Source of the DNA: Balneolales bacterium | GTDB lineage: Bacteria; Bacteroidota; Rhodothermia; Balneolales; Cyclonatronaceae | Assembly: GCA_020832405.1 (NCBI GenBank) | Contig: JAFIET010000038.1 | Coordinates: 1-36,520, forward strand | DNA length: 36,520 nt | Direction: 5' to 3' | The notes under the pieces: model-generated | The model's input: only the letters and a program-made list of their open reading frames with translations | Database searches by the model: none | Told to the model about the DNA's origin: nothing | Shown: piece after piece, positions 23,713 through 31,531 of the stretch | Layout: every line of letters begins with the position of its first letter | Numbering within the stretch: position 1 is the stretch's first letter | Position numbers and translations under genes: made by a program

Positions 23713-25005
23713 ATGAAAAAACTTTTTTTCCCGATACTGTTAACAACATTAGTACTGCTAATGGCATCCTGCTCTTCCCAACCAAAGCATGATTTTTCAG
23801 GCATCACGATAACCGCAGCCGAGATTTTAGGCAACCCTGAGTATCAGGCTATTTCTTATGGCGGCTACCGTGAAATTACGCGCGACATTCAGCCGACTAT
23901 CCCTCAGCTGAAAGAAGATATGCGCATTCTCTCAGCTATGGGCGTCAGAATCCTTCGGACCTACAACGTGCATTACGATGAAGCGGCAAACCTGCTGCAG
24001 GCCATCCGCGAAATGCGGCAGGAAGATCCCGGCTTCGAAATGTATGTGATGCTTGGTGCCTGGATCGACGCCAAAAACTCATGGACGGATGAGCCGGAGC
24101 GCATCCGCGATCAGGATGCACCCCGCAACGCAGTGGAAATAGCACGTGCTGTGGAACTAACGCAACAGTATCCCGAAATCGTCAAAATTATCGCAGTTGG
24201 TAATGAAGCAATGGTACACTGGGCCGCTGAATACTATGTAGAGCCCGTTATCATTCTCAATTGGGTGAATCACCTGCAGGAGCTCAAGGCACAGGGCGAA
24301 TTGCCGGAAACACTCTGGATTACCTCATCAGACGATTTCGCTTCATGGGGAGGCGGCGGTGAAGAATATCACACCGACGACCTTAATGCACTCATCGAAG
24401 CGGTCGATTTTATTTCGATGCACACTTACCCCATGCACAATACGCATTACAACCCGCAGTTCTGGGGCGTACGCGATAATGAGGTGAACCTGAGTGACAG
24501 CGAAAAAATCCATCTTGCAATGGACCGTGCCATGAACCTGGCAAAAAAACACTACAATGATGTTGTTGCCTACATGCACAGCATTGGCGTGGATAAACCG
24601 GTTCATATCGGTGAAACCGGATGGGCTACCATATCAAACGAGCACTACGGCGAAGGCGGTGCCAACGCCATCGATGAGTACAAATCCGCTCGTTTTTACC
24701 ATGATATGCGCAACTGGAGCAATGAAAACAACATCACCGTTTTCTATTTCGAAGCATTTGATGAACAATGGAAAGATGCCGGCAATCCGCTCGGTTCGGA
24801 AAACCATTTCGGACTGATCAACCTTCAGGGGCAGGCCAAATTCATGCTTTGGGATCTTGTGGATGAGGGTATCTTCGAGGGGCTTACCCGCGACGGGCAA
24901 CCCATCACCAAAACCTTCGGCGGCGATATAGATGCCCTGATGGAGACAGTGCTTGTGCCGCCAACCGACCGTGAAATACGTGCCCGGCTTGCGGAGCGCG
25001 AGTAG
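23713..25005 (+). CDS. GH17 beta-1,3-glucanase/glucanosyltransferase, lipoprotein
   Basis: The start at 23713 gives a proper lipoprotein signal with Cys20 (LLMASC) in a 430-residue product; an earlier in-frame GTG would spoil it. The GH17 barrel shows MGVRILRTYNVHYDEAANLLQAI, the acid/base Glu165 in AVGNEAMVHW, DFISMHTYP and the nucleophile Glu301 in HIGETGWAT, then FYFEAFDEQWKD. The family acts on beta-1,3-glucans by hydrolysis or transglycosylation. Membrane anchoring places it at the outer membrane or periplasm, unlike the two GH17 products encoded downstream. It follows the phosphorylase gene by 16 bases. Confidence 0.92.
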   Translation: MKKLFFPILLTTLVLLMASCSSQPKHDFSGITITAAEILGNPEYQAISYGGYREITRDIQPTIPQLKEDMRILSAMGVRILRTYNVHYDEAANLLQAIREMRQEDPGFEMYVMLGAWIDAKNSWTDEPERIRDQDAPRNAVEIARAVELTQQYPEIVKIIAVGNEAMVHWAAEYYVEPVIILNWVNHLQELKAQGELPETLWITSSDDFASWGGGGEEYHTDDLNALIEAVDFISMHTYPMHNTHYNPQFWGVRDNEVNLSDSEKIHLAMDRAMNLAKKHYNDVVAYMHSIGVDKPVHIGETGWATISNEHYGEGGANAIDEYKSARFYHDMRNWSNENNITVFYFEAFDEQWKDAGNPLGSENHFGLINLQGQAKFMLWDLVDEGIFEGLTRDGQPITKTFGGDIDALMETVLVPPTDREIRARLAERE

Positions 25006-25026
25006 AACGCAAACAAAGTGAGTAAT

Positions 25027-25069
25027 TGCCGGGCTCAGAAGCTCTGTTGAGGGGGCGGGCCCGGCATTT
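25027..25069 (+). terminator. Hairpin after the GH17 lipoprotein gene, possible terminator
   Basis: TGCCGGGC (25027-25034) pairs perfectly with GCCCGGCA (25059-25066). Only a short TTT follows, so termination may be partial. It lies 22 bases beyond the stop codon. Confidence 0.5.
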
Positions 25070-25101
25070 CATTCCTGATTCGACATAACATCCTTCATAA
25101 G

Positions 25102-25140
25102 CATCCTGCCGGAGGATAGGGCCGAAGCCCTTGCAGGATG
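25102..25140. repeat. Nested palindrome in the leader of the symporter gene
   Basis: CATCCTGC (25102-25109) pairs with GCAGGATG (25133-25140), and inside the loop GGGC-CGAA-GCCC (25119-25130) forms a second hairpin. On the minus strand the inner loop reads UUCG, the very stable tetraloop. The element ends 29 bases before the symporter start codon, so it could be a leader regulator, an RNA-stability element or a REP-like repeat. Confidence 0.5.
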
Positions 25141-25169
25141 ATGGTATAAAACATCCTAAAATCAGAATA

Positions 25170-26600
25170 ATGTCAGCAATGCAAACACCTGCCAAAGACA
25201 GGGTACCTTTACTGCAAAAAGCAGCATTCGGATCCGGTCATCTGGTTAATAACCTTTTGCCCGGAGCACTGGGCGTATTTTCCTTCTTCCTGCTCACGGC
25301 TTTTGGCATGGACCCATTCCTGGCAGGATTGCTGGGAGGGTTGCCCCGGCTTTTCGACGCCATAACCGACCCCATTATGGGGTACATCTCAGACAATACG
25401 AAATCAAGCTATGGCCGCCGCCGTCCTTACATTTTTATAGGGGCTATTGCCAGCGGTTTGCTGTTTATGCTTTTGTGGCAGCTTGATCCTGACGCTTCAC
25501 AGGCGTACAACTTCTGGTATTTCATGCTGTTTTCGCTGATTTACCTGATCGGGAACACCATGTTTTCAACCCCGCTGATTGGTCTTGGCTATGAAATGAC
25601 TTTCGATTACAACGAGCGTACCCGACTTATGGGGTTCTCCCAAACGGTCGGGCAGATAGCCTGGATGATTGTACCCTGGTTTTGGGTACTTATTGCAAAT
25701 CCCGATTTGTTTGAAACACAGGCGCAGGGTGTACATCAGCTGGCAATTATTGTAGGCCTGAGCTGTATGTTTTTTGGCATAATGCCTGCCATTTTTTGCC
25801 GTGAAGTAGATCAGGCCAACCTGTCGAACAGGGCTGATCTCACCTTCAAAGCAATTTTTAAAAACCTCAAAGAGCTGATTGCCAACATGAAGCTGATTGC
25901 CCAAAACCAGCCTTTTGCGCGGCTTTGCGGTGCAACCTTCCTGGTGTTTAACGGTTTTCAGATGGTAGCCTCTTTCAGTTTCTTTATTATCGTGTTTTAC
26001 ATGTTTAACGGCGACTACGGTATGGCGGGAACATGGCCGGCATGGTTTTCTACGGTAAGTGCTTTTGCGACGGCCTTCCTGATTATCCCGATAGTAACAT
26101 GGCTGGCCAACAGATATGGTAAGCGCAAGGCGTTCATCATTTCAACAGCGCTTTCTATGGTTGGCTATCTGCTTAAATGGTGGGGCTTCAGCCCGGAAAA
26201 CCCCTGGCTCATTTTTATGCCAATTCCGTTTATGGTATTTGGTATCGGCGGCTTGTTCACGCTTATGATGAGTATGACAGCCGACGTTTGTGACCTTGAT
26301 GAGCTTAAAAACGGTATGCCGCGTAAAGAAGGTACCTTCGGTGCGATTTACTGGTGGATGGTGAAACTTGGGCAGGGTATTGCCCTTGTATTGGGAGGGC
26401 TGGTTCTTAAGCTGGTCGGTTTTGATCCTGAACTTTCAGTTCAGACAACCGCAACGCTTACCAATCTGCGCCTTGCGGATATCCTTATTCCGGCCTTTAC
26501 TGCCGGTCTGGCCATCTGGGTGATGTGGGGATACGACCTCACCGAACAAAAGGCCCGGGATATTAAGGATGAGCTTGTAAGAAGAAGAGGTGAGCTGTAA
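25170..26600 (+). CDS. GPH-family (MelB-like) cation:sugar symporter
   Basis: I choose the ATG at 25170; the frame is open back to a TTG at 25131, but that start lies inside the palindrome. The 476-residue protein has about 12 membrane helices and the MelB-type signature DAITDPIMGYISDNTKSSYGRRRPYIFIGA after the second helix. Other family points are TRLMGFSQTVGQIAW and SMTADVCDLDELKNGMPRKEGTFGAIYWWMVKLGQG in the C-terminal half. GPH proteins import glycosides with Na+ or H+. Set between an anchored GH17 and cytoplasmic GH17/phosphorylase enzymes, it most likely carries beta-1,3-gluco-oligosaccharides across the inner membrane. Confidence 0.9.
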   Translation: MSAMQTPAKDRVPLLQKAAFGSGHLVNNLLPGALGVFSFFLLTAFGMDPFLAGLLGGLPRLFDAITDPIMGYISDNTKSSYGRRRPYIFIGAIASGLLFMLLWQLDPDASQAYNFWYFMLFSLIYLIGNTMFSTPLIGLGYEMTFDYNERTRLMGFSQTVGQIAWMIVPWFWVLIANPDLFETQAQGVHQLAIIVGLSCMFFGIMPAIFCREVDQANLSNRADLTFKAIFKNLKELIANMKLIAQNQPFARLCGATFLVFNGFQMVASFSFFIIVFYMFNGDYGMAGTWPAWFSTVSAFATAFLIIPIVTWLANRYGKRKAFIISTALSMVGYLLKWWGFSPENPWLIFMPIPFMVFGIGGLFTLMMSMTADVCDLDELKNGMPRKEGTFGAIYWWMVKLGQGIALVLGGLVLKLVGFDPELSVQTTATLTNLRLADILIPAFTAGLAIWVMWGYDLTEQKARDIKDELVRRRGEL

Positions 26601-26665
26601 ACCTCAAAAGAGAAGTACTTTGTAAGTTCACATTTCAGTTAATTTTATCAGTTAGAAATAAGTAT

Positions 26666-27571
26666 ATGTCATTCAGAGAAGAAAGATTTTTAAGCTATGC
26701 CTCCGTAGGAGCGCAGGATCGTACCGGTTACATGGAAAGCCTTCCGGCTGAAGACCTTAACTGCCTTTTCATGGAAATCATGCAAAACGGCATTCACGGG
26801 CTCTGTTTCAGCCTGTATGAAGACGGTCAGAAACCGGGTGATGTTATTGGTGAGGCCCAAATAAGACGCCGTATGGAAATCATCAAGCCTTACTCAGGCT
26901 GGGTTCGCTCCTTTTCCTGTATCGAAGGCAATGAACTGATCCCGAAAATCGCCAAAGAACTGGGCGTTAAAACCCTTGTCGGTGCCTGGCTCGGGCACGA
27001 TAAAGAGAAAAACCGCGAAGAAATCGACGCGCTTATCGAGCTTGGAAAGCAGGGTTTCGTAGATATCGCAGCCGTCGGCAATGAGGTACTCTACCGTAAG
27101 GACCTCACCGAAGAAGAGCTGCTGGCCTACATCCGCGAAGTGAAAGAAGCCCTGCCTGATATCCCCGTAGGTTATGTAGATGCCTACTACGAATTCGTGC
27201 AGCGCCCTGCTATTGCCGAAATCAGCGATGTCATTTTATGCAACTGCTACCCCTACTGGGAAGGCACCGCTTTCGAGCACAGCTTCGGCCACATGCGCCA
27301 CATGTTTGAGCTTGGCGTGCAGGCAGGCAAAGGCAAACGCGTGATCATCACCGAAACCGGCTGGCCAAGTAAGGGTGAAGGCCTTGGCGGAGCTGTCCCT
27401 TCAAAAGAAAATGCCCTCAAATATTTTATTAATACCCAGCTTTGGGCCAATGATAATAATATTGAGGTGTTCTACTTTTCATCTTTTGATGAATCCTGGA
27501 AAGTGGGCGCCGAAGGTGAAGTTGGCGCCTATTGGGGATTGTGGGACAAAAACGAAAAACTCAAATTCTGA
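26666..27571 (+). CDS. GH17-family glycosidase without signal peptide
   Basis: The 301-residue product begins MSFREERFLSYASVGAQ and has no signal, so it should act in the cytoplasm. The GH17 barrel shows VRSFSCIEGNELIPKIAKELGVKTLVGAWLG, the acid/base Glu140 in AAVGNEVLYR, the nucleophile Glu230 in VIITETGWPSKG and FYFSSFDESWKV near the end. The reaction should be cleavage or transfer on beta-1,3-gluco-oligosaccharides brought in by the upstream symporter. It is followed after only 2 bases by a second GH17 gene of similar size but low resemblance, suggesting complementary specificity rather than recent duplication. Confidence 0.9.
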   Translation: MSFREERFLSYASVGAQDRTGYMESLPAEDLNCLFMEIMQNGIHGLCFSLYEDGQKPGDVIGEAQIRRRMEIIKPYSGWVRSFSCIEGNELIPKIAKELGVKTLVGAWLGHDKEKNREEIDALIELGKQGFVDIAAVGNEVLYRKDLTEEELLAYIREVKEALPDIPVGYVDAYYEFVQRPAIAEISDVILCNCYPYWEGTAFEHSFGHMRHMFELGVQAGKGKRVIITETGWPSKGEGLGGAVPSKENALKYFINTQLWANDNNIEVFYFSSFDESWKVGAEGEVGAYWGLWDKNEKLKF

Positions 27572-27573
27572 GA

Positions 27574-28506
27574 ATGACTACATTTGAGCAACTCGGTATG
27601 GAAGCCGGAAGAGCAGTCTGCTATTCCGGCTTCCGTGAGGGGCAGCAGCCCGGAGGCCCTTATCCCACTTACGAACAGGTAGTCGAAGATCTGCACCTGA
27701 TGCGCCCGCACTGGAAACACCTGCGTATGTACGACTGCGACGAACACGCCATTATGGTTTTGAAAGCTATCCGGCAGGAAAAGCTCGGCTTCACCGTAAT
27801 GCTCGGCGCCTACATCGAGGCCGAAATGAACAACTTTAACTGCCCATGGGGCGGTGGTGTGTACAGCGAGGAACAGCTTGATATAAATGTTGCCCTCAAT
27901 AAGTCCAAAATGGAAAAGCTCATCGCACTGGCCAACGAATACCCCGATATTGTTTCAAGCCTTTCGGTTGGCAACGAGGCCTGCGTAGAATGGACGGATC
28001 ATTATGTGCATGAAAACAGTGTGCTCGCTTATGTAAAGCAGGTGCAGGCCGGCGCAAAACAACCGGTTACCTTCTGTGAAAACTATGTGCCCTGGCACAT
28101 GAAGCTGCAAAAACTGGCCGAAGCCGTTGATTTTATTTCCATACACACCTACCCCGTGTGGGAATACAAGCACATCGACGAAGCACTCGATTATACCCGC
28201 GACAATTACTACTCGGTAGCTGCCAAATATCCCGGCAAACCCGTTGTAATAACCGAGGCCGGCTGGGCAACCAACTCCAACGGCCGCGGCATCAATCCGG
28301 GAAACGTGAACGAGACCTATCAGAAAATTTATTTCGAAAAGCTGATGACCTGGACCGATACGGAAGGCATCCTGACCTTCTTTTTTGAAGCTTTCGATGA
28401 ATCCTGGAAAGGCTCTCCCGAACCGCTTGAACCGGAGAAACACTGGGGACTCTTCAAAATTGACCGTACGCCGAAGCTCGCCCTTCAACATTTAAGCGGC
28501 TATTAA
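27574..28506 (+). CDS. Second signal-less GH17-family glycosidase
   Basis: The start at 27574 lies immediately after the upstream stop and gives a 310-residue protein without a signal peptide; an in-frame TTG inside the previous gene is less likely. GH17 motifs are HWKHLRMYDCDEHAIMVLKAI, acid/base Glu135 in LSVGNEACVEW, DFISIHTYPVWEYKH and nucleophile Glu228 in VVITEAGWAT, then FFFEAFDESWKG. It resembles the anchored GH17 at 23713 more than its immediate neighbour (shared VGNEAxVxW and TxGWAT forms). Predicted work is cytoplasmic processing of imported beta-1,3-glucan fragments, perhaps sizing them for the phosphorylase. Confidence 0.9.
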   Translation: MTTFEQLGMEAGRAVCYSGFREGQQPGGPYPTYEQVVEDLHLMRPHWKHLRMYDCDEHAIMVLKAIRQEKLGFTVMLGAYIEAEMNNFNCPWGGGVYSEEQLDINVALNKSKMEKLIALANEYPDIVSSLSVGNEACVEWTDHYVHENSVLAYVKQVQAGAKQPVTFCENYVPWHMKLQKLAEAVDFISIHTYPVWEYKHIDEALDYTRDNYYSVAAKYPGKPVVITEAGWATNSNGRGINPGNVNETYQKIYFEKLMTWTDTEGILTFFFEAFDESWKGSPEPLEPEKHWGLFKIDRTPKLALQHLSGY

Positions 28507-28578
28507 TCTCCTCTTGAATAACAAAGGTAAACCCGTACATTTCTGCTTCGGAAAACCCGTATTCAATAACTTACAGCT

Positions 28579-31269
28579 TTGAAGCTCTTATCCCTTTTTT
28601 TTCTGCTATTTCTGGCACTTCCCGCTGAGGCGCAGCTGCTTCCCGAAAAGGGGGTGCCCCGAATGGATAGTTTCACACCGGCTGATTATCAAAATGCCGG
28701 GAAAATATGGGATATCGACTCAGCCCCAAACGGCATTGCTTACCTTGCTGCCGACAGGGGCCTGCTCGAATTCGATGGCCGGAAATGGCGCCGGTTCAGA
28801 GGCAGCGACGGCTTCATACGCTCTGTTTTGGTGATGAGCGATTCCCTGCTCTATACTGGTTCCGATCTGGATTTCGGCCGATGGATCAGGGATGATGCCG
28901 GCGGCTGGCACTACACATCCCTGTATCCTTTCCGGGATGAGCTGGCGGGCCTGGCTGAAGAGTTTTGGGGGGTACACGAACAGAACGGCTACCTTTATTT
29001 CGTTTCAGCGAGTAACCTGTATGTGTACCGGAATCAGAATCTCACAAAAATTGCTGCCCCCAGCCGTTTTTCAGGCAGCGTTTTTTTTGAAGATACACTT
29101 TGGATTGCTGATGAAGTTCAGGGTCTGATGCGCGTTTCTGAATTTGCACTTCAGCCTTTTGCGCCTTTTCCGGAGCCGGGCCCGCAGGAGCTCACGGGGC
29201 TCTACCGGCAGGGGGAAGCTCTGATGGTTGTTACCCGTAAATCCGGCTTGCTGCGCTATGAAGACGGTGCAATGCAGGCAGATAACAGCCCCCTTGCCCG
29301 GGAACTGAATGCGGCAGCGGTATTCAGCTTTGAACCTCTCGGACAGGATTTCCACGCTTTCGGCACAGTACAGCGCGGTGTGTTTATTGTAAACGCCACC
29401 GGAAGGCTTGTGCATCACATCAACCGAAACAAAGGGCTGCCAAACAACACCGTGCTTAGCCTTCACTTTAGTCCCTTTGGAAAACTGTGGTCAGGCCTGG
29501 ATTTTGGCCTTACGACCCTTGACCTTCGCAGCAGCCGCACTTTTATTTACGATTACCGCGGCGATTTCGGAACCGGCTACTCGGCCCTGCTTCAGCATGA
29601 TACCTTCTACCTCGGTACCAATCAGGGGCTTTATTACGTACCCTGGCAGCAGCTGGATAACAGCAGTGCTTTTTTTGACTTCCGGCAGGTTCCCGGCTCC
29701 GACGGGCAGGTGTGGTCAATTCATGAAATTGGGGATGAGGTTTTTGTAGCCCACGACCGCGGCTTATTTGTGTACCGCGATCGCCGCCTCCGCCTGATCG
29801 GAGAAGCCCGCGGCACCTGGACCGTTATCCCTTTCGGCTCGTATCTGCTTGCAGGTACTTACAATGGTATTTCGGTTTTTGAAAAGCAGCAGGGGGAATG
29901 GCGCTTATTGCGGCAGATGGAGCTGATTGTGGGGTCCGCGAGTCAGCTCATACCCGAGAGCCCAAACCTGCTTTGGGTGAACATCCCGAATTTCGGCTTT
30001 GTACGCGCCCGTCTCGATGAAAATTTGTTTCCCGTTGAGCGTACCTTTTTTCCTGTTGCTGATTTTGAGGGCGATGATGCTTTTCTGGTTTACGAAAACG
30101 ACAGCCTGAGCGTGATCAGTAGCCTCTACCGCTACCATTTTGATGCTGATTCGGAGGCTTTCGGCCCTAAACAACCTCAATATCATCATCACCTGCCCGA
30201 TGAGGTGCTCCCGGGTATTTTTAGCCCAATCGCTCTGAATGATGGCTGGCATTTTTTTCCGGTATCCAACGGATTCGCACTTCAGGATCTTAACAGAGCA
30301 TACGATCCTGAACAGCTGAACCGGCAGTTGAGGCTGCAGCGGGCTAAACTTTTCAGCAATGATGCCCTGCAGGCCTGGCAGCCCGGCATCATCCTGCCCA
30401 AAAATATGAATAACCTGCGCCTCGATTTTGTGATTCCTAACGAAACAGACTTCTGGTATCAGTACCGGTCAGGACCTGCGGCAGAATGGAGCAGCCCTTC
30501 TCAAAATGCCGGAATTGAACTCATCGGCCTTCGGTCGGGGCAGCATGAATTGCAGGTAAGAGCGCTTTTTGGCGGGGAAGTTATTGCCGAAAAAAACATT
30601 ACGTTCCGGGTTGCTGCTCCCTGGTACTTCAGCTGGTACGCCTTTCTGGTTTATGCCCTGCTGATTTTCGGCGGATGGAGCCTTCTGAAGCGCTGGCACC
30701 GGGAAATTCTGCTGGAACAGAAAAAAGCTCTGGTTCAGCGGCAGCAAAAAGATTTTAAAGATCAGGCTGCAAGGCATCGGCAGCAGGTGATGCTGCTGGA
30801 GCAGGAGCGCCTTCAGGAAGAACTCGACAAACTCGAAAAAGCCCTGAAGAACAAGACTCTCGAGCTGGCTAACCGTGCTAAAAAAAGTCAGGATAAAAAC
30901 CGGATTTTACGCGAAGCCAGAGATAAAATGCAGGCACTTGAAGCAACCTCTCAGGTTTCCAAAATCCGGATTCAGGATGTAAGCAAACTCATCGACTCAT
31001 GTATTGAGCTTGAGGATAACACCTTCGAGATTCAGATGAGCGAGCTGCATCAGGAGTTTTTCAGGAAGATGAAGGAGCTCTACCCTGAGCTTTCGGGTAA
31101 CGACCTGCGCCTGTGTGCTTATGTGAAGCTCGGTTTCAGCGCTAAGGAAATTGCCGAGATGCTGCACATACAGCCCTCGAGCGTGTACATCAGCCGATCC
31201 CGACTCCGCAAAAAGCTCAACCTTGAAACTGATGAAGATTTGTACGGTTTCCTGAACAGTATTGAGTGA
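28579..31269 (+). CDS. Membrane-tethered propeller/Y_Y_Y regulator with LuxR-type HTH
   Basis: The 896-residue protein starts at a TTG (28579) that gives an ideal signal peptide ending near PAEA-Q. Residues about 30-600 are beta-propeller-like repeats (KIWDIDSAPNGIAYLAADRGLLEFDGRKW, GLPNNTVLSLHFSPFGKLWSGLDFGLTTLD). A Y_Y_Y-type sandwich follows (about 600-680: NNLRLDFVIPNETDFWYQYRS). One transmembrane helix lies at about 684-704. A long coiled coil (about 710-790) leads to a LuxR/GerE-type helix-turn-helix (about 838-882: LSGNDLRLCAYVKLGFSAKEIAEML...). No kinase or receiver domain is present, so the sensor acts directly on DNA from the membrane. By position it probably senses glucan fragments in the periplasm and controls the surrounding genes. 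Confidence 0.9.
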   Translation: MKLLSLFFLLFLALPAEAQLLPEKGVPRMDSFTPADYQNAGKIWDIDSAPNGIAYLAADRGLLEFDGRKWRRFRGSDGFIRSVLVMSDSLLYTGSDLDFGRWIRDDAGGWHYTSLYPFRDELAGLAEEFWGVHEQNGYLYFVSASNLYVYRNQNLTKIAAPSRFSGSVFFEDTLWIADEVQGLMRVSEFALQPFAPFPEPGPQELTGLYRQGEALMVVTRKSGLLRYEDGAMQADNSPLARELNAAAVFSFEPLGQDFHAFGTVQRGVFIVNATGRLVHHINRNKGLPNNTVLSLHFSPFGKLWSGLDFGLTTLDLRSSRTFIYDYRGDFGTGYSALLQHDTFYLGTNQGLYYVPWQQLDNSSAFFDFRQVPGSDGQVWSIHEIGDEVFVAHDRGLFVYRDRRLRLIGEARGTWTVIPFGSYLLAGTYNGISVFEKQQGEWRLLRQMELIVGSASQLIPESPNLLWVNIPNFGFVRARLDENLFPVERTFFPVADFEGDDAFLVYENDSLSVISSLYRYHFDADSEAFGPKQPQYHHHLPDEVLPGIFSPIALNDGWHFFPVSNGFALQDLNRAYDPEQLNRQLRLQRAKLFSNDALQAWQPGIILPKNMNNLRLDFVIPNETDFWYQYRSGPAAEWSSPSQNAGIELIGLRSGQHELQVRALFGGEVIAEKNITFRVAAPWYFSWYAFLVYALLIFGGWSLLKRWHREILLEQKKALVQRQQKDFKDQAARHRQQVMLLEQERLQEELDKLEKALKNKTLELANRAKKSQDKNRILREARDKMQALEATSQVSKIRIQDVSKLIDSCIELEDNTFEIQMSELHQEFFRKMKELYPELSGNDLRLCAYVKLGFSAKEIAEMLHIQPSSVYISRSRLRKKLNLETDEDLYGFLNSIE

Positions 31270-31360
31270 CATGGCCGGCTGCCGGCTCCTGTACTGATTT
31301 CGGCACTCCGGGCAGTGCTGCGTCTCTCTTACTTTTTTGGAGTTTTTTTTATTGGGGGAA

Positions 31361-31390
31361 GGCTGGGCCTGAGAAGGATCAGACCCAGCC
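31361..31390 (+). repeat. Hairpin after the regulator gene
   Basis: GGCTGGG (31361-31367) pairs with CCCAGCC (31384-31390), extended by CTGA/TCAG inside after one unpaired base. No T run follows on the plus strand. It may protect the 3' end of the regulator transcript or belong to the leader of the transporter gene. Confidence 0.45.
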
Positions 31391-31411
31391 CCACCTTGCA
31401 CACGGATGTCT

Positions 31412-31435
31412 CAGCCTGAAATAAGGCTGTTTTTT
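31412..31435 (+). terminator. Intrinsic terminator between regulator and transporter genes
   Basis: CAGCC (31412-31416) pairs with GGCTG (31425-31429) across an 8-base loop and is followed directly by six T. It separates the regulator transcript from the transporter/GH3 pair. Confidence 0.65.
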
Positions 31436-31531
31436 CGAAAAACAGAACGATAACCAGAAACAGCAGGAAGGTTGCACTATGGAATCAAGCAGTTTTGAAC
31501 GTTTATCTGTAAATGAGCGGGGGCGGTACTG

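Noticed and set aside
25131-25169. TTG start for the GPH symporter at 25131
   Set aside because: It falls inside the palindrome's right arm and adds a polar extension not expected in the family; ATG at 25170 is preferred.
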